Source: Apus apus
Lineage: Eukaryota; Chordata; Aves; Apodiformes; Apodidae
Assembly (NCBI RefSeq): GCF_020740795.1
Contig: NC_067287.1
Location: forward strand, 11,671,501 to 11,735,500
Length of the DNA: 64,000 nucleotides
Reading direction: 5' to 3'
In this document: positions 25,601 through 38,214 of the stretch, piece after piece
Position numbering within the stretch: position 1 is the stretch's first letter
Layout: each line of letters starts with the position of its first letter
Notes under the pieces: generated by a model
The model's input: the letters and a program-made list of their open reading frames with translations, nothing else
What the model was told of the DNA's origin: nothing
The model's database searches: none
Position numbers and translations under genes: made by a program

Positions 25601-27876
25601 CAGAGTCAGTGAAATGTACAGTCTTGCCTCTTGCCTCCACTGCAGCAATGAATTGATATTTTAAGGTGGGTCTTATAGGCACAAGATTGTCTTGAGGGCC
25701 AAGAACAGGAGTTAAAAGACCTAAATTCTGATTCAAAATCCTGTCACTAGGCTCTGGCAACTGTTAATAACTATATAAAGTATTATTTTTCTCATTTTCT
25801 CCTCTTGAAAGATGCTAAGTCTGGTGACAGGTGGCTGTGAAACAGATTTGCAAACAGCTTCCACTGTGAAACCCCAAGTAGGGTCTATGTTGGGAATGGA
25901 CCATCATAGTAAGATTTCATTTTTCTCCCAGATCTTCCTTTAAGAAAATATTCAACTTTTAAAGATAATTAGCAATATCTCTGCATGGCTCTAAGTAATG
26001 TAACACAACAATAAAATCCTTGCAGCATTATAACAACACTGTGAGAGAACTGTCAGCCACGTGAGTTCTTGTCTGTATTTTCATTATCAATGCCTCCCTT
26101 CTGAAGCTCAAAAAGGTTTCTGTCCTTCTCGGGCTCAGCCTGAGTCTCTGGAATTGCAGTATCACCCCAGGACAGCCAGGCAACACAGTTTCTGGAGATC
26201 CAGAAGAGTAATGGGGAGCTCCAGATGGCAGCTCTCATCTGCCTTGCCTCCTGTGCTTTTAAGAAAATGATGAGCAGAAGAGTCAGCCTGAGAATCCAGC
26301 TAGATGCAGAGCCAAGGCCATGATCTCTGCACAAGTAGGTAACATCTCAGATTTCAGACAGTAACATCTCTGCTCTTTCTTTGTTTGTGGCCTTCTGGGA
26401 GCACATAGGCTAAGAAGTGCCCCCAGGATCAGATGAGAACTGGAGTGAATCTGTGCAAGACCAGACTAAGCAAAGAAACGCAACCAGGACCCAGTATGAA
26501 GGGCAGAACCAAAAGAGAGTGTGCACAGATACAGCTAGGAATGGTGGGCAAAACTCATGGGTGTATGAGGAGTTTGCGATTGCATGAGGACATGGGGGAC
26601 AGAGTCTAGGACTGAATGATGGGTTGAATAAGGAAAGCTCAACTGAAATTTCAAAACTGGTGTATGAAGCTTAAGGTAACAAGACAGGAGCTAATGGGAC
26701 AGAAAAAACTGTATGAACACTCTCCCCCAGAGCAATTAGATTCCCAAGTTTCTGCTCTTTCTAAGTATGTGCCTCAGCACACCGATCTGCAGAGGGCAAT
26801 TTGCTATTTATATGAGTTAACTCTGATGTGTCAACTACCGGGATGGAAGTGCTGAATTTTACTGATGTCAAAGATACAACCTGCAAAATGGAAATGTTTT
26901 TTGTCTGGATTGCTTTTTTTAAAAACCAATTAGATCACAGGCACACAAACTCTATTCAGAGGGAACAAAGTCACTCACTCAAAAGTTAGGAGATGCTAGA
27001 TTAAGGATGCTTGAAAAACTATACTAGCCTCCTTGAACATGGTTTGTGAGATGGAGTTTTTAACTATATTTTCTTTCCCAAAGATTGCTTAGCCTGTTTG
27101 TTGCAATAGCTGGGAAATGTATAATTAAAGGCTGGAGATAACTGGAAGGAAAAATATGGTCTTATCATTAATGCATGTTCATATCTCTGTTTCTGAGTGC
27201 CCAACTTGGTATCTGATCAGATTTGCAGAAATGCTGACCACTCATAAGAGAAACTGAATTCAATAGGAACAGTGCAGTGAGTACTTAACAGTCTGCTCAG
27301 CTGCCTTTTCTGAAATAGGAAATCTTAGACAGTTAGGCTGTACATTCAGAATAGGAAAATCAACCTTATTCCCTGTCTATGAAGTGGAAGAGCATCCTCT
27401 TTTGTCCTGCTATGTACTGGAAAACCAAACTTAACAATACGCATGAAGTTCTCAGGCTCTTTAATGATAAACAATATACAAAAGACTCTGTGGTAAAGAA
27501 TATACTCACATAAAAGGGAAGTCTGAGTAGCATACAGTAAGGAGGCAACAGGCATGTATGGATCATGAAGGTTAAATCAAAATATGAAGAGCTATGCATT
27601 TACTGAGCACCATCCATCCTGTGCACTGAACAAGCAAGGCAATTGTGGAAAAAAAAAATAGCCAAATATTAACAGATGCCTGTTTATCTAAGAAAACAGT
27701 TTTGGAGGAAACGGGCAGTGACAAGAACGTGTTCAAAAACATTCTGTCAAGCCCATGCAAAAATGTGTTAAAGACACATAAAATAGAAATAATGATACTT
27801 TTCCTTGCTAGTGAAGTGCTTTGAGAACTGCTTGTGAAATATGCTACAAGGCTTAATACATTTTTCTTTCCAACAG
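19640..27876. other. Intergenic region, left part
   Basis: No gene recognised. The sequence is AT-rich with scattered short open frames. A MIR-type relic lies near 21950-22035, an AT/TG-rich low-complexity stretch near 24400-24500, and a possible hairpin-type MITE relic (GGCCTTGATCCTAAACTC ... ATTGACTTCAGC) near 25037-25100. Nothing else could be supported. Confidence 0.7.
21950..22035 (-). mobile_element. MIR-type SINE relic
   Basis: TTATAGATCAGAAAACAGCA, then CAGAGAGATTATATGATTTG, then CCCAAGGCTATAAAACCAGA matches the inverted MIR core (ACAGATGAGGAAACTGAGGC ... AGAGAGGTTAAGTAACTTGC ... CCAAGGTCACACAGC). Orientation is minus. Confidence 0.55.
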
Positions 27877-27951
27877 GAACAATAGGATCTTACTGATTGA
27901 CTCTAGGATAGCTCAAAGGATGGATCTGAAGACAATTGCAGTCAGTGGGAA
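27877..27951 (+). other. Unassigned exon-like block A
   Basis: A canonical pyrimidine-rich acceptor (tttttctttccaacag) and a canonical donor (GTAAGT) flank 75 bases. One frame (offset +1) is open throughout and reads NNRILLIDSRIAQRMDL then KTIAVSGK. The length is a multiple of three. I do not recognise the peptide. It lies in the PDIA5-SEMA5B intergenic interval, so it could be a non-coding RNA exon, an alternative upstream exon, or coincidence; such pairs of splice-like motifs do occur by chance over tens of kilobases. Confidence 0.2.
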
Positions 27952-30900
27952 GTAAGTTAATTTCAGGGGTTTTGGAGAAAAATCCATGAGCCATCAAACC
28001 CGGTTTCATTTTATGAAGTGACTTGATGTCATGAGCTGTAGACCCTAGAGACAAAACTATGGAGTTGAGGTTATTAGGGTGACATAAACCAGGATCTGGG
28101 TTTGGTTTACTTTTTAAACAAGTTGCATCTTGGCAGCAACCCAGAAAAAAAGCAATATATATATAAAACCAAGAGGAAGGATAGCATGGTAATAAAACAG
28201 CTACTGAAACTAGATCTGCATGGACAGTGAAGTCTGTGAAATACAAGAGTTGGACAGCAGTGAGACACTAATAAGGCATTGTCCAGCTGAACTAGTAAAA
28301 AGCAATAGAAAGAGGTTCAGCTGAGGCTGACAGGGTCACTTCAAGCTCATTTCCCCCATGTGCTGCAGAAGGAACAGATCTGAAATGACTGCTCTTTTTT
28401 TCCCTTCTGTCAGTTATACAGCAGAAAAACTGAGCACCTGCTGAAGGCGCTTGTCAATGACAAGCAGAAAATGGTAGCACTAAAAGTGCAAGCCAGTGCA
28501 GCAAATGTGACCTAAGAAATACAGGCTGACAGTGAAAAATGCTGCAGATTTGAAGTGCACCATAGCTCTGAGTTTATGAAAGCAGTGCATCCGGGCAGCT
28601 AGCATAGGCAACAATGACAGAGCACGTGTTTGAGATGTTACTATGGAAAGATAAAAATTGCAAGGCCATAAGCATCATTTAGAAATGGAGTCTTACCACT
28701 GTAGTGAAAAAGAGATAACATGAGTCCCTATTTTTAACCTCTTGTTGCCAAATTCCTGGACCATGCTCTAAGTCTTCAGCTGGAAACACTGATCCCAGCA
28801 CTCTCAAAATACTCCTTACCAAGCCAAGGAGCAAAAAGCTTCTGCCTCCCACAGGCCCAAGATCTGCTCCCCTTTGAGCTCCCAAGTGTAAACTTTTCTC
28901 TCACTTTGCACAGTTTATCTGAGCCCTATGCCACACTTTGGGAAAAGGCTGCATATATTCTAGTGCCACAAGTAACAGTGAATTACTGTTACTGCAGCTG
29001 GGCTGCAGCTTCTTTGAAGTGAGGATTGGATAGACCAGGTGTGCATGGCCCCCAGAAGCAAAAAGACCCCAGATATTTTCTTGAGTTGCTTATGTTAAAG
29101 CCTATTCTGAACATGAGCAATCTTGGATTCAATTAATTTGTCTAAATGAAGAATTACCAAATACTTAGGTTCTTCTAGTAAACTTCCCAACACAAGAGCT
29201 CCAAGCTATAAGCTTTTTTAGTTGTCATCTCTTTGGAATAGGAATCTGCTTTTCATTAGATAGCATCTATCACCATGGTGTTCTGATCCAATCAGAAGCC
29301 ATTTATGCTGGTGTGTTGCAACATCGTTGTATTAATGTGTATTTTCCGTTTCTTCTTGATTCAGATTTGACATGCTTAGAAAAGACAGAAATGGAAATGT
29401 TCAACTATGTGTGATCTATGGATTCTTCCTTACCACAAATCTTTTGGTTTGTGCTTTTCCCTGGCACGTTAATATCCGATTGGTTGTGTATCCATAAATA
29501 CCAAACTTGTAAGTGGGAATGGACTTGTTTTAATGCTGTCTGATTACAGGAAGAGTTTAAGGGCAAGGACCTTGTCTCTAATTGGCATATAGACATAATT
29601 TCTTTGTGAGGAACATGGATATATTTGGGTTACATAAATCAAAACACTTGTGGTACAGCCATCTGTACCACAAGAGGGATGATATGACATGCAAAGGAAA
29701 ACAAATACTCTGAAATCTGATGGACAAAACCACAACTTCAACCGAAATCTGTTGGCTATATGCTGTGTTAATACTTAAATACTACAATATTTGCAAGCAA
29801 GATTACATAATGAGACTCAGCAAAATCAGTTCATTTTTCTGCCATGTTGACTTATGTTCCTTGGTTACAGCATCTTGTGTGGAAAAAGCACAGCTGACTT
29901 CTGATGTGGTTTTGCTATTGTAATGTATTTATATGCTGTAGTAAAATGTCTTTTAAGATTTCCTTCTTTTTAAAGCTGTATATTGGTTTTATCTTATGGG
30001 GACAGTACACCACAAGGCCTATTTGATTTGTAACTGCATTTTGGCAGATTAATTTGTTAATCTAAGTATCGGATTTCTTCACCCACATTACCAGTAATAT
30101 ATTTAAAATAATTTAAAAATACATTTAACCTTTCACTTTTGATACGTTGCTGAGTTCTGAGTTTCCTCCTATATGAATAAAGCAGCTTCCTTCCTTTGGA
30201 GTAATTTTATACTTTGTGTAATAAGCAATGAAGAGAAAAAAACATGTTCATTGTTCACAAACAACAGAGTCCCATTCAAATGTTAAACAACTGTTATTAT
30301 TAATTATTTACATTGTGATAGCTCTGCAGAGACACCATTATGGAGCATGGATCTATTATGTCAGTTATTATACAAACATAGATGAAGAAGATTATTTTTA
30401 CTATTCCTTATGGCCAATATGCTAAGCTGCCCAAGGTAACAATGATTTGTATATAAAAAACAGCAAAAGGGCCTGGATTAATCCAAACAAAAAAGCCTAA
30501 TTGTACTATTGAAATCATTTGTGGTAAGGAAGAAGGAAACAAAACTAGAAAATAATGTGCTAAAACAACCTCACATCTGTTTACTGTGAAAATAATGGAG
30601 GGATCAGCTATCCAACTCTTCAGAAGGGCCATTAAAAAAAAAAAAGACTGAAGAGGAATCAAGATGGTCAGGAAAGGAAATACACTGAAGAAGTGGGGCA
30701 TTTTTAATGCCTGTTTCCTACATCATCTTTTGAGTGCTGAAATACACTGGTACACTACTGGAACATCAAAGTCAGAGCAGACCAGGCTGTAGAGGAATAC
30801 CTAGATGACTTTACTCTTGCCAGGTTTGGCTAAAACCCTAATAAGCACCATGTTCCTGTTGTTGCTCTTTCTTCAGGATCTTTTTTCTTCCCCATCTGTT

Positions 30901-32122
30901 CCTTCTATATCTTTCTCTTTATAGTTTTTGAGGGATTTTTTAGTAAAGGTTTTGTTAGCTGGCCAAAATCACATGCCTTGTTGCTATAACATTAAATAGG
31001 TTGAGATCCCTGCATTCAAAATCCTGAACCCTATTTAACTTTTTAGGACTGGTCATAAACACACTTTTGATTCACTCATCCCATCACATTTAATATAATG
31101 TTGATACAGGGAGCTTACAATGTAGAAGCATGACACTAAATACTAATACAGATTTTAATTTTGGACCCAGAACTATCTGAAAGTGTTTCTGTTATTAATA
31201 TAATCAGCATCAGCAGGTGTTGCACTCCTTAGGAGATCCATTTAACAGACTGAAGAAACTTCAGGCTAGCATTCTAATTGCTGGATTACTCTTCTTCTAA
31301 CCCATTGCTTCATTTTCAGTATTATGTCAGTTCCCTGGGCAGCCAACATAATACACTGGGATCTTCTGAATTCTCCAGAAGCAACAGCCCCCCCTCAAAA
31401 CCCCACTTCCTTCAGAGAGCCTTTTTAAGCATGAATTTGTATGTCAGGAAAGCAGTCAGGCATGCCTTTTTCTGTATTCTTGCTAAATGTTACTTAACTT
31501 ACTGTGCTAGAATCTAGAAAAAGTTGTTTTCTCCTCTAGACTTTTTCTGAGGAAAAATAGTTTCCTTTCTCTCTAAGAGGGTCTTTTCCATTAAGAATTC
31601 AGGGAAGCAATCTCTCCTAGAAGGCATGCTCTTGATCATAAATGCATCTCAGCACTGCAATTCATGTATAAGAATTAGAGGAAGCAGCCCCTGTGATTTA
31701 ATCTGATCCACAGGAGGATGAAAAAGAAGCAGGCAGAAGCAGTGCCTGCTCAATTTATCAATGGCAAATGTGACCAAAAAATGTATAATTATAGTCTGGT
31801 TTTGGTGGAGAATTGAGCTTTTGACAGAACTATTTTAATTAAAAATACATTTTTGTTGATGGTGCCTGTTTTCTGCAGAAAATTGAAGCTGAAGCAGTGA
31901 TCATAACCCTGGCTATTTCAATTTTGTAACATTACTGAAGTCTTTCATACACTTTAATTGTCTTACACTCTTCTTTCTAGGCCCCATGGTGTGTTGTGGC
32001 CATGTGGCTGCTGTGATGCACCATTTCCCTGTACAAATAAAGTGAAAGATGAGGGCATGTTGATCAACTTATTTATGACAGAGAACCCGACCTACAATGA
32101 AGAATACTGTTTTGCAACATCT

Positions 32123-32144
32123 GGACTACAGTTCCCAGGAGGCA
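32123..32144 (+). promoter_or_regulatory. Isolated ZNF143-type motif
   Basis: ACTACAGTTCCCAGGAGGC is a close match to the ZNF143/SBS element and lies in AT-rich intergenic DNA without a CpG island. About 145 bases upstream is a good splice acceptor-like sequence (cttctttctag, ending 31980), and an AATAAA occurs at about 32036. No gene was recognised around it. Confidence 0.4.
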
Positions 32145-33599
32145 GCACAGCTATGATTAGTATTAAAAATATTTTTATTTTTCACTGCCATGTCAGATTA
32201 TTCTATCTAAAATGTCTCCTTAACTGCCCATTTTCCAAGCAGCTATCGCCAAGAATCTCTGATGAGACAATAGAAGGAATAACAGATGAGAGACCAAGTT
32301 AAGGAAAAAACCTAACAACCTACACTTCCGATTTTCAGATGTCATCGTCTTCCAATGAGTTTATTTTCTATTATGTGAGGTACTTAAGCTGATTCTTCAT
32401 GAAAAAAATGGAAGTTAATAATGATCAATCTACATTTACTCTGCACATAACTGTAGAAGTTATGATGCATGGCATAATTGCAGTGTACGGAATGTTTCCC
32501 TTTTATAGCTGTCTGCAGACTCTGTAATAGCCTGTTACTCATTTCTAGGCAAAGGAGTTCCTCTTCTGGTTGAGGTGGCAGGAGTTTGTGCTTCTGTGCT
32601 AAGGTGTTTGAACTTGATCCTGACTGGCAGTTGTAGACAAGTACATTTAATTATCATACAAATTACACTGTTTTGTCATTCTCCTTTCAGAATGACCCCA
32701 TTGCACCTGACAATACTGTATCAAACAAAGCAAAAATGCACTTGGAAAGGAAAGAGTTTTCCTGAACACCCTTCATGCCAGGGAAGAATTTCTCACTTGC
32801 TTTAAATGTTCTTTTTTCTTCATTTATCTTTTTCTCAACATAGTAATAAAATACAGAAGACCCAAGGTTAGATCTGACATAGCTGCAACACTAGTCAGTT
32901 TCTTATTCACCTTATTTACCTATTTTTCTGAGAAAGAAAATCAACATGTAAACAAAATCAGGAGGTATTATGTGTATTTACAAGCAAATGAAGCACAGGA
33001 AAGATAAAAGGAAAACAGTATATTTAAAATATTCTTGAAGATAAGACATCAAGGATAAAGTGAAATGTTATTCATGTATTCAAATACATTGGCCCAAATC
33101 CATGCTGGCTATTAAAGCAGAGCTCATAGGTGAAATTGTTTGATTGTTATTTAAGAACAGAACAAAACCTGACTCTGGAGCAGCTACAATGAGCTAACAA
33201 ACTCAGCATGGAGTTCAATGTACTAGACTAGACTAGAGAAGACACATTTAGTTTGATAGCTGCTACCAAAGAGAAAGGACGGGTTTGTAGCTATGGTTTT
33301 AGCGCGTAACTGAGAAAAGCTGGATTCACTTCTTGTGAAAATAATTTCCTTCCTGTGGGTCTGTTGCCTGAGTAAAATAAATCTAATTTTGCCTTTTTTG
33401 CGTCATGAAAGCCTTCAGTGAAAACATGCAGTGCCATCATCTGAGACCAAACCCAGGCCTCGGAGAGCAAAAGCCGTGGATGGGCCTTCTCGGCTGGAAG
33501 CGCGACCCACGCAGAGCCCTGCCTCACCCGTGCTTACAGGGGTGACAGCTCTGGTCCTTGCACCCAAACATGGCTCAGTCTCAAAGGAAAGAACGTAGT

Positions 33600-34400
33600 G
33601 ATGCTGTTACCTGTGCTCACTGAGAAGAAGGATGTCCAAATCCATCCGGAGATGCCCTGCACAAGGGTACACAAGAGCTGGCAGGGCTGCCCTGCCTGCC
33701 CTGCGAGGAGCTGCCAGCAGGGGAGGCCGTCAGGTGTCTGCCCCGAGGCGGGGCCCGGCCGGCCGGGCTGCCTGGAGGATAATGCTTTTTCTGCTGAAAA
33801 CGGTGAGCTGGCTGAGCTTCCCTGAGCCTGCCCAGAATCCTCTCTACCTCAAGACTTGGCATGTTGCCCTCACGGTGCTGCGGCCATCAGCGGGACCGTC
33901 CGAGCTGTGTCCTGGTGCCATGTCAGGAGCTCTCCGGTGGATGTCAGCTGGGAGGAGGTAAGGCCTGGAGGCACAGGCGTCATTCCTCTTTGGGGAGACA
34001 GGGAGATCATGACGTGGAAGGGGGGGGGGAAGAAAAAGCCGACTTTGTGGTGCTGTTTCACAGGGAACAAGAGCTTGTTTCACAAGAATTGGCACTTCCT
34101 TAGGTCCTGGCGGCAAGAGGGGCTCCTCGGTGGGGCAGGACATGGCCTCCCTGCCAGGGAGCAGGGCAGTGAGGGCAGCCGGGGCAGCGCCAGCCCCAGG
34201 GCACCTCAGCTCAGTGAGATCCATGGGCAGAGCTGTATGGAAGCCGGAGACTGGCACTGCTGCGGTATCCCTGGTGCAGGAGCGGAGGGCCCTGGGCTGA
34301 GCTGGAGAGGGCTCTTGGGCCACGGGGTCGAAGTGGTGGGAGCCTAGCGGGCTGGTCTGGGCAGTCTTGCCTAAAAGTGCTTTCAGGGCCCTGGAGGTGG
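33600..34400. other. GC-rich block of unknown nature
   Basis: The base composition rises sharply over about 800 bases, with a CpG-richer core near 33735-33770 (CCCGAGGCGGGGCCCGGCC). Overlapping open frames of 159-163 codons occur on both strands, as expected from high G+C, and neither resembles a known family. There is a donor-like AGGAGGTAAGGCC near 33954 and a G10 run at about 34021. It could be a small CpG island or enhancer, an exon of a non-coding transcript, or a decayed GC-rich repeat. Confidence 0.35.
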
Positions 34401-34439
34401 GCTGTATGCTGCTGCAGTGAGTGGATCAGAAAGAAAAAA

Positions 34440-34760
34440 GCATCAGAGAATTCCATAAAAGGGAGCATCTGATGAAAATAAGCGTTTTTACTGAGCGCGT
34501 ACTTCAGTTGTGGAACGTATTGTCACAGGAAGCCACTGAGGCCAAGACCTTAAAGAGATTGAAGAGGGTTTGGTCAGTTATGTTATAGCAAGATTTCCCA
34601 AATCTGGCATAATTTATGTCAGATTTCAGAGATACTAAAGTGTCTGCTCCAGGAAAGAACTGAGTCTCTCAAGAGATTAATTTGAGATTTAAAGCAGAGA
34701 AAAAAAGTATACCTATCAGATTATGGCACAGGTCTCCTAAACTACTATTCTAGAGGATAC
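34440..34760 (+). mobile_element. Old CR1/L3-like LINE fragment
   Basis: TTGTGGAACGTATTGTCACA followed by GGAAGCCACTGAGGCCAAGA and TTGAAGAGGGTTTGG corresponds to the conserved CR1/L3 3' block (TGGAACTCCCTGCCACAGGA ... GAGGCCAAGA ... TTCAAGAAGGGATTGG). Plus orientation. The ends are approximate because of divergence. Confidence 0.55.
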
Positions 34761-36093
34761 TGATCTGAATAGATTACCAAGTTGATAACATATGACAATT
34801 TCTATACTCTAGGCTGAGTGAAACCATGGAAAACAACCGTGTGTTTTACAAAGAGCATGTGATTTTAGATTTTACAAGGGTTACATCAACTTAGCTGCTG
34901 ACAAATGAAAGCATATCTGACCTGAGCATCTTTCAATCAGTGAGCTTCCATCCTTCAGGAAAGAGGAATAACTGACAAAAATGTTATTGTTTCCACAAAT
35001 TAATTCAGGTTTCCTGCTCTTTTATCTGGTACATAGCCTTTTGTTCTCTCTCTCCCCTGCTATACCTTTTCATTCTTGCATGCATAGGAGACGGGAATCT
35101 TCTATCACTTAGGTAGTCGCTTGTACTTACAAAACCAATCCAGTGTTCTCTCCAATGACACATGAAAAGTCACCTCTGGACGTGCCAGTGTATCAGCACA
35201 GCAAACAATAAGCAGGACATGGAATCCCATGGCAACTCAAGGGTGAATTTAGACAACATCCATACAAAAGTTACAGTATGCAACACATGGTTCTTCAAAG
35301 TACACAGGCTACAATTTGTGACCTTCAAGAATCCTGAGTGAGCCATAAAGAAAAGGTTGCATTAGTTGTATCACTCCTTTCCCATAAAGCACACCTCTGT
35401 GTAAAAGGTAACAAATTAGAAGCATGTTTATTTATATATTTTAAACTGCTTTCTACCTAGCAAAATGCTAGGTTGAGAGCACTTCAGGAGCTATTGGAAT
35501 CTCTTTGCCTACCACTGAAGTAGAGTAATTTCTGGGCTGCAAACCAACAGCTGCTGCATGATCCACTATTGCACAGTTTGAACATTGTGTGTGAAGAATT
35601 CTATCTCTTGCTGAAAACACACAGCAAGAATAACTAGTAATGCATGAACTTGGTGATTTTCAAATATTGTATTGCCACAATCTGTGCCTCATATTTTTCA
35701 GGGATTCTTTTTTTTTCCTTCTAGTGTCCCAATCCTTTTCTCACTATTTTCCTAACATACACTGAAGATACCATAAAAATAGTTGCACAAAATTACAGTG
35801 ACTAGGAAGCAATGTGAAACTGAGCTTCCTTCAAGGGGAGGTGTGCATCTGCTTTGCTACTCTCTGTCATTCAGCATTCTCTTAGCACAAATGTGGGGAT
35901 TTTACTCTTTTTCTCTTGCACGCAGACATTTAATATTCTCTCCAGGTCACTCTGCACATTGCTTCTCTCCTCTTGTTTGTTGCCCTCTTGTTTTCAGCAC
36001 TGGCTGAAAGTTTGCTCATAGCTGCATTTTCGTCAGAGATACCTGACTTAGAAAGATATCCAAGAAGTATGCTTATTTTAGAGTCTAGCTGGT

Positions 36094-36120
36094 AAAAAAA
36101 AAAAAAAAAAAAAAAAAAAA
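36094..36120 (+). repeat. Poly-A tract (27 A)
   Basis: An uninterrupted run of 27 A. It could be the tail of a retrotransposed sequence, but I saw no matching target duplication of the downstream flank (GCATTTGGAA) upstream and no recognisable cDNA before it. Confidence 0.9.
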
Positions 36121-37269
36121 GCATTTGGAAACCTTAAATGAATCTTGAGCAAGCAGCAGGAAGACATCGCAATGCTGAGACTGACAGATGCTTCACCACT
36201 GTGACAGCAGTGAGTATAGGTTATAGTTTAAGAACTGCTGTGTTTGCTGAATCAGCAAAACTGACAGCCTGGAAACTGAACTGCTAATTGCTTGAATGCC
36301 CATGCAAAGACCTTGCCTGGCTTCCTCTTGCTATTCAGAGGAAGAATTACAGATTAAAATCTGGATTAAAGTGAACCTATACTTTCATAAAATTAAGACC
36401 TTCAGCTGCTCTTTACAGATGGCTTTATCAAAGGATATGATTATTGAGACCTACTTTTAAAACAAATCCAAACTTTGGAAGCTGAATCCAAATTCTAACA
36501 TTGTTATTCAGGCTCATCAGATGAACACCTTTGAGTAACTCAAATGGGTACAATGCAAGCCATGCAGTGAGGTAGAGAATGTGTATTTCAGTGGCAATTG
36601 CTGAACTTCATGAACCCTCAGTGCCATAATTTGTAGCAATGTGTCACCAATTTCCAAAGCTTTTTCTGAGTGGTGTGTAGTGAAAAATTATTGGTACTTA
36701 GGCTGCATAATCTTTTCCCTTGCTATGTCAGGAGCAAAGGATAGTTTGAAGTGAGCACTGCTGCCTCAGCTCAGCATCTGGTGTATTTGCCTACCTGATG
36801 CAGTGTTCTTAGGGGGTGATTAATGAGAGCTCTTGAGTCAGAGCCTATAACCATGATGAGCATTAACAGGTAAACCTACAAACAGTAAAAGATAAAGCTA
36901 TTAAGGGAAAGAAAGGTACTGACTGGTATCTCAGTCTAACTGCTTATGTGTTGGTCCCAATCAGATTATTCAAAGTTGTTACATTTCAACCCAAGCCTTT
37001 TGAAGGTCCAAATAAAATTATTCATGAGAATGAATGTTTATAGCCCAATCTAACCCTACAGAAACAGGTGGATAACTTCTCTGATCAGACCCAGGCAGAC
37101 AATTCATACTGGAATGCTCATTTTCTTCTGTGGCAAAATCAAAATTGTCAGCAGTATGCTTCTATGCAGAAACAAGGAGACGCAGAAATGTCTGCAATAT
37201 TAACAAACTTGGTGGTAGCTCCCTATTTGTTACACAGGAGAATACAAGTAAAAACACCCTAGGTCATCA

Positions 37270-37410
37270 GTACATTTAGGCATATGCCTACCTTTAAGCA
37301 AGTGCTTGAATATCACTGTCATTCCTTGAACTTTAATGGGACTTCGGGCCACTGTTCAAGGATAAATCGATATTTATGTTCCTTGAACACCTGAGATGGG
37401 CTTGCTCATG
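37270..37410. mobile_element. MITE-like hairpin repeat relic
   Basis: TTTAGGCATATGCCTACCTT then TAAGCAAGTGCTTGA and ACTTTAATGGGACTTC resembles the palindromic short repeat of birds and reptiles built from 'TTAAGCATGTGCTTAA' and 'CATTGAAGTCAATGGGACT'. It is strongly diverged. The call rests on remembered family structure. Confidence 0.35.
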
Positions 37411-38214
37411 ACGTTTTTGCTCTGCTGGATCAGGGTTTATAAGCCTACAAGTTGATTTCTATCCTAGTCTGCCTAAATATTTCAAGCACATATACAAAAA
37501 TAAACCTAATCTTCTGCCAATATTCCACCTCTCTGGTCTCATGACAACCAGGACACAAACCAATGATCTTTCCAATGATCTGAAATACAAATCTAGTTTT
37601 AGAAGGCACCCGCAGCTAATCACTCCTGCAGCTGGAATACCTGCATTATTGCATCTCTGTTGCATGTGACTAGCTTGGAAAATGAAGTTAAACTTGTACA
37701 ATAGAAGTAATTTAATACATGATTTAGAACTTTAACCATCTTGCTACAAATTAATTTGCATGCCGGCAAACCTTTACTTGTTCGAGTAACCCTATGCGTT
37801 TTGATGAGGAAGGAATATTAGTGAGGTTTGGGCTGCTGACTGTAGAAATTATTGGATAATAATGATAATATTTACATGAAATGTAGCATTGTTCAGGAGA
37901 AAACAGTTTCAGTTTCCCTGTCTTTTTCATTCCCCATCACTGTTGAATCTCACATTTTTTTTTAAGAAAGGAAGAGGAGAATCAAACCTCTCAGCTTTTC
38001 ATGACAATCTGAATATAGTATATAGGCAATCAAGTAATTGATCACACTTAAAATGATTACCTACCAAATGAAATTATAGCTGAAATTTAGGTAGGCCACC
38101 ACTCTAATAAGCCTATTTTGTTGACCTCCAATAAAGTTTCAAGCACCTTTATGGCTGATGAAAGTGATGCTTAGTATCTTATAGAACTGGGTTTTATGTT
38201 ACAGATTAATAGAA

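Noticed and set aside
31958..32302. 114-codon plus-strand open frame after an acceptor-like sequence
   Set aside because: The peptide is unrecognised and crosses AT-rich DNA. The ZNF143-like motif is more notable than the frame, and evidence for an exon is too weak.
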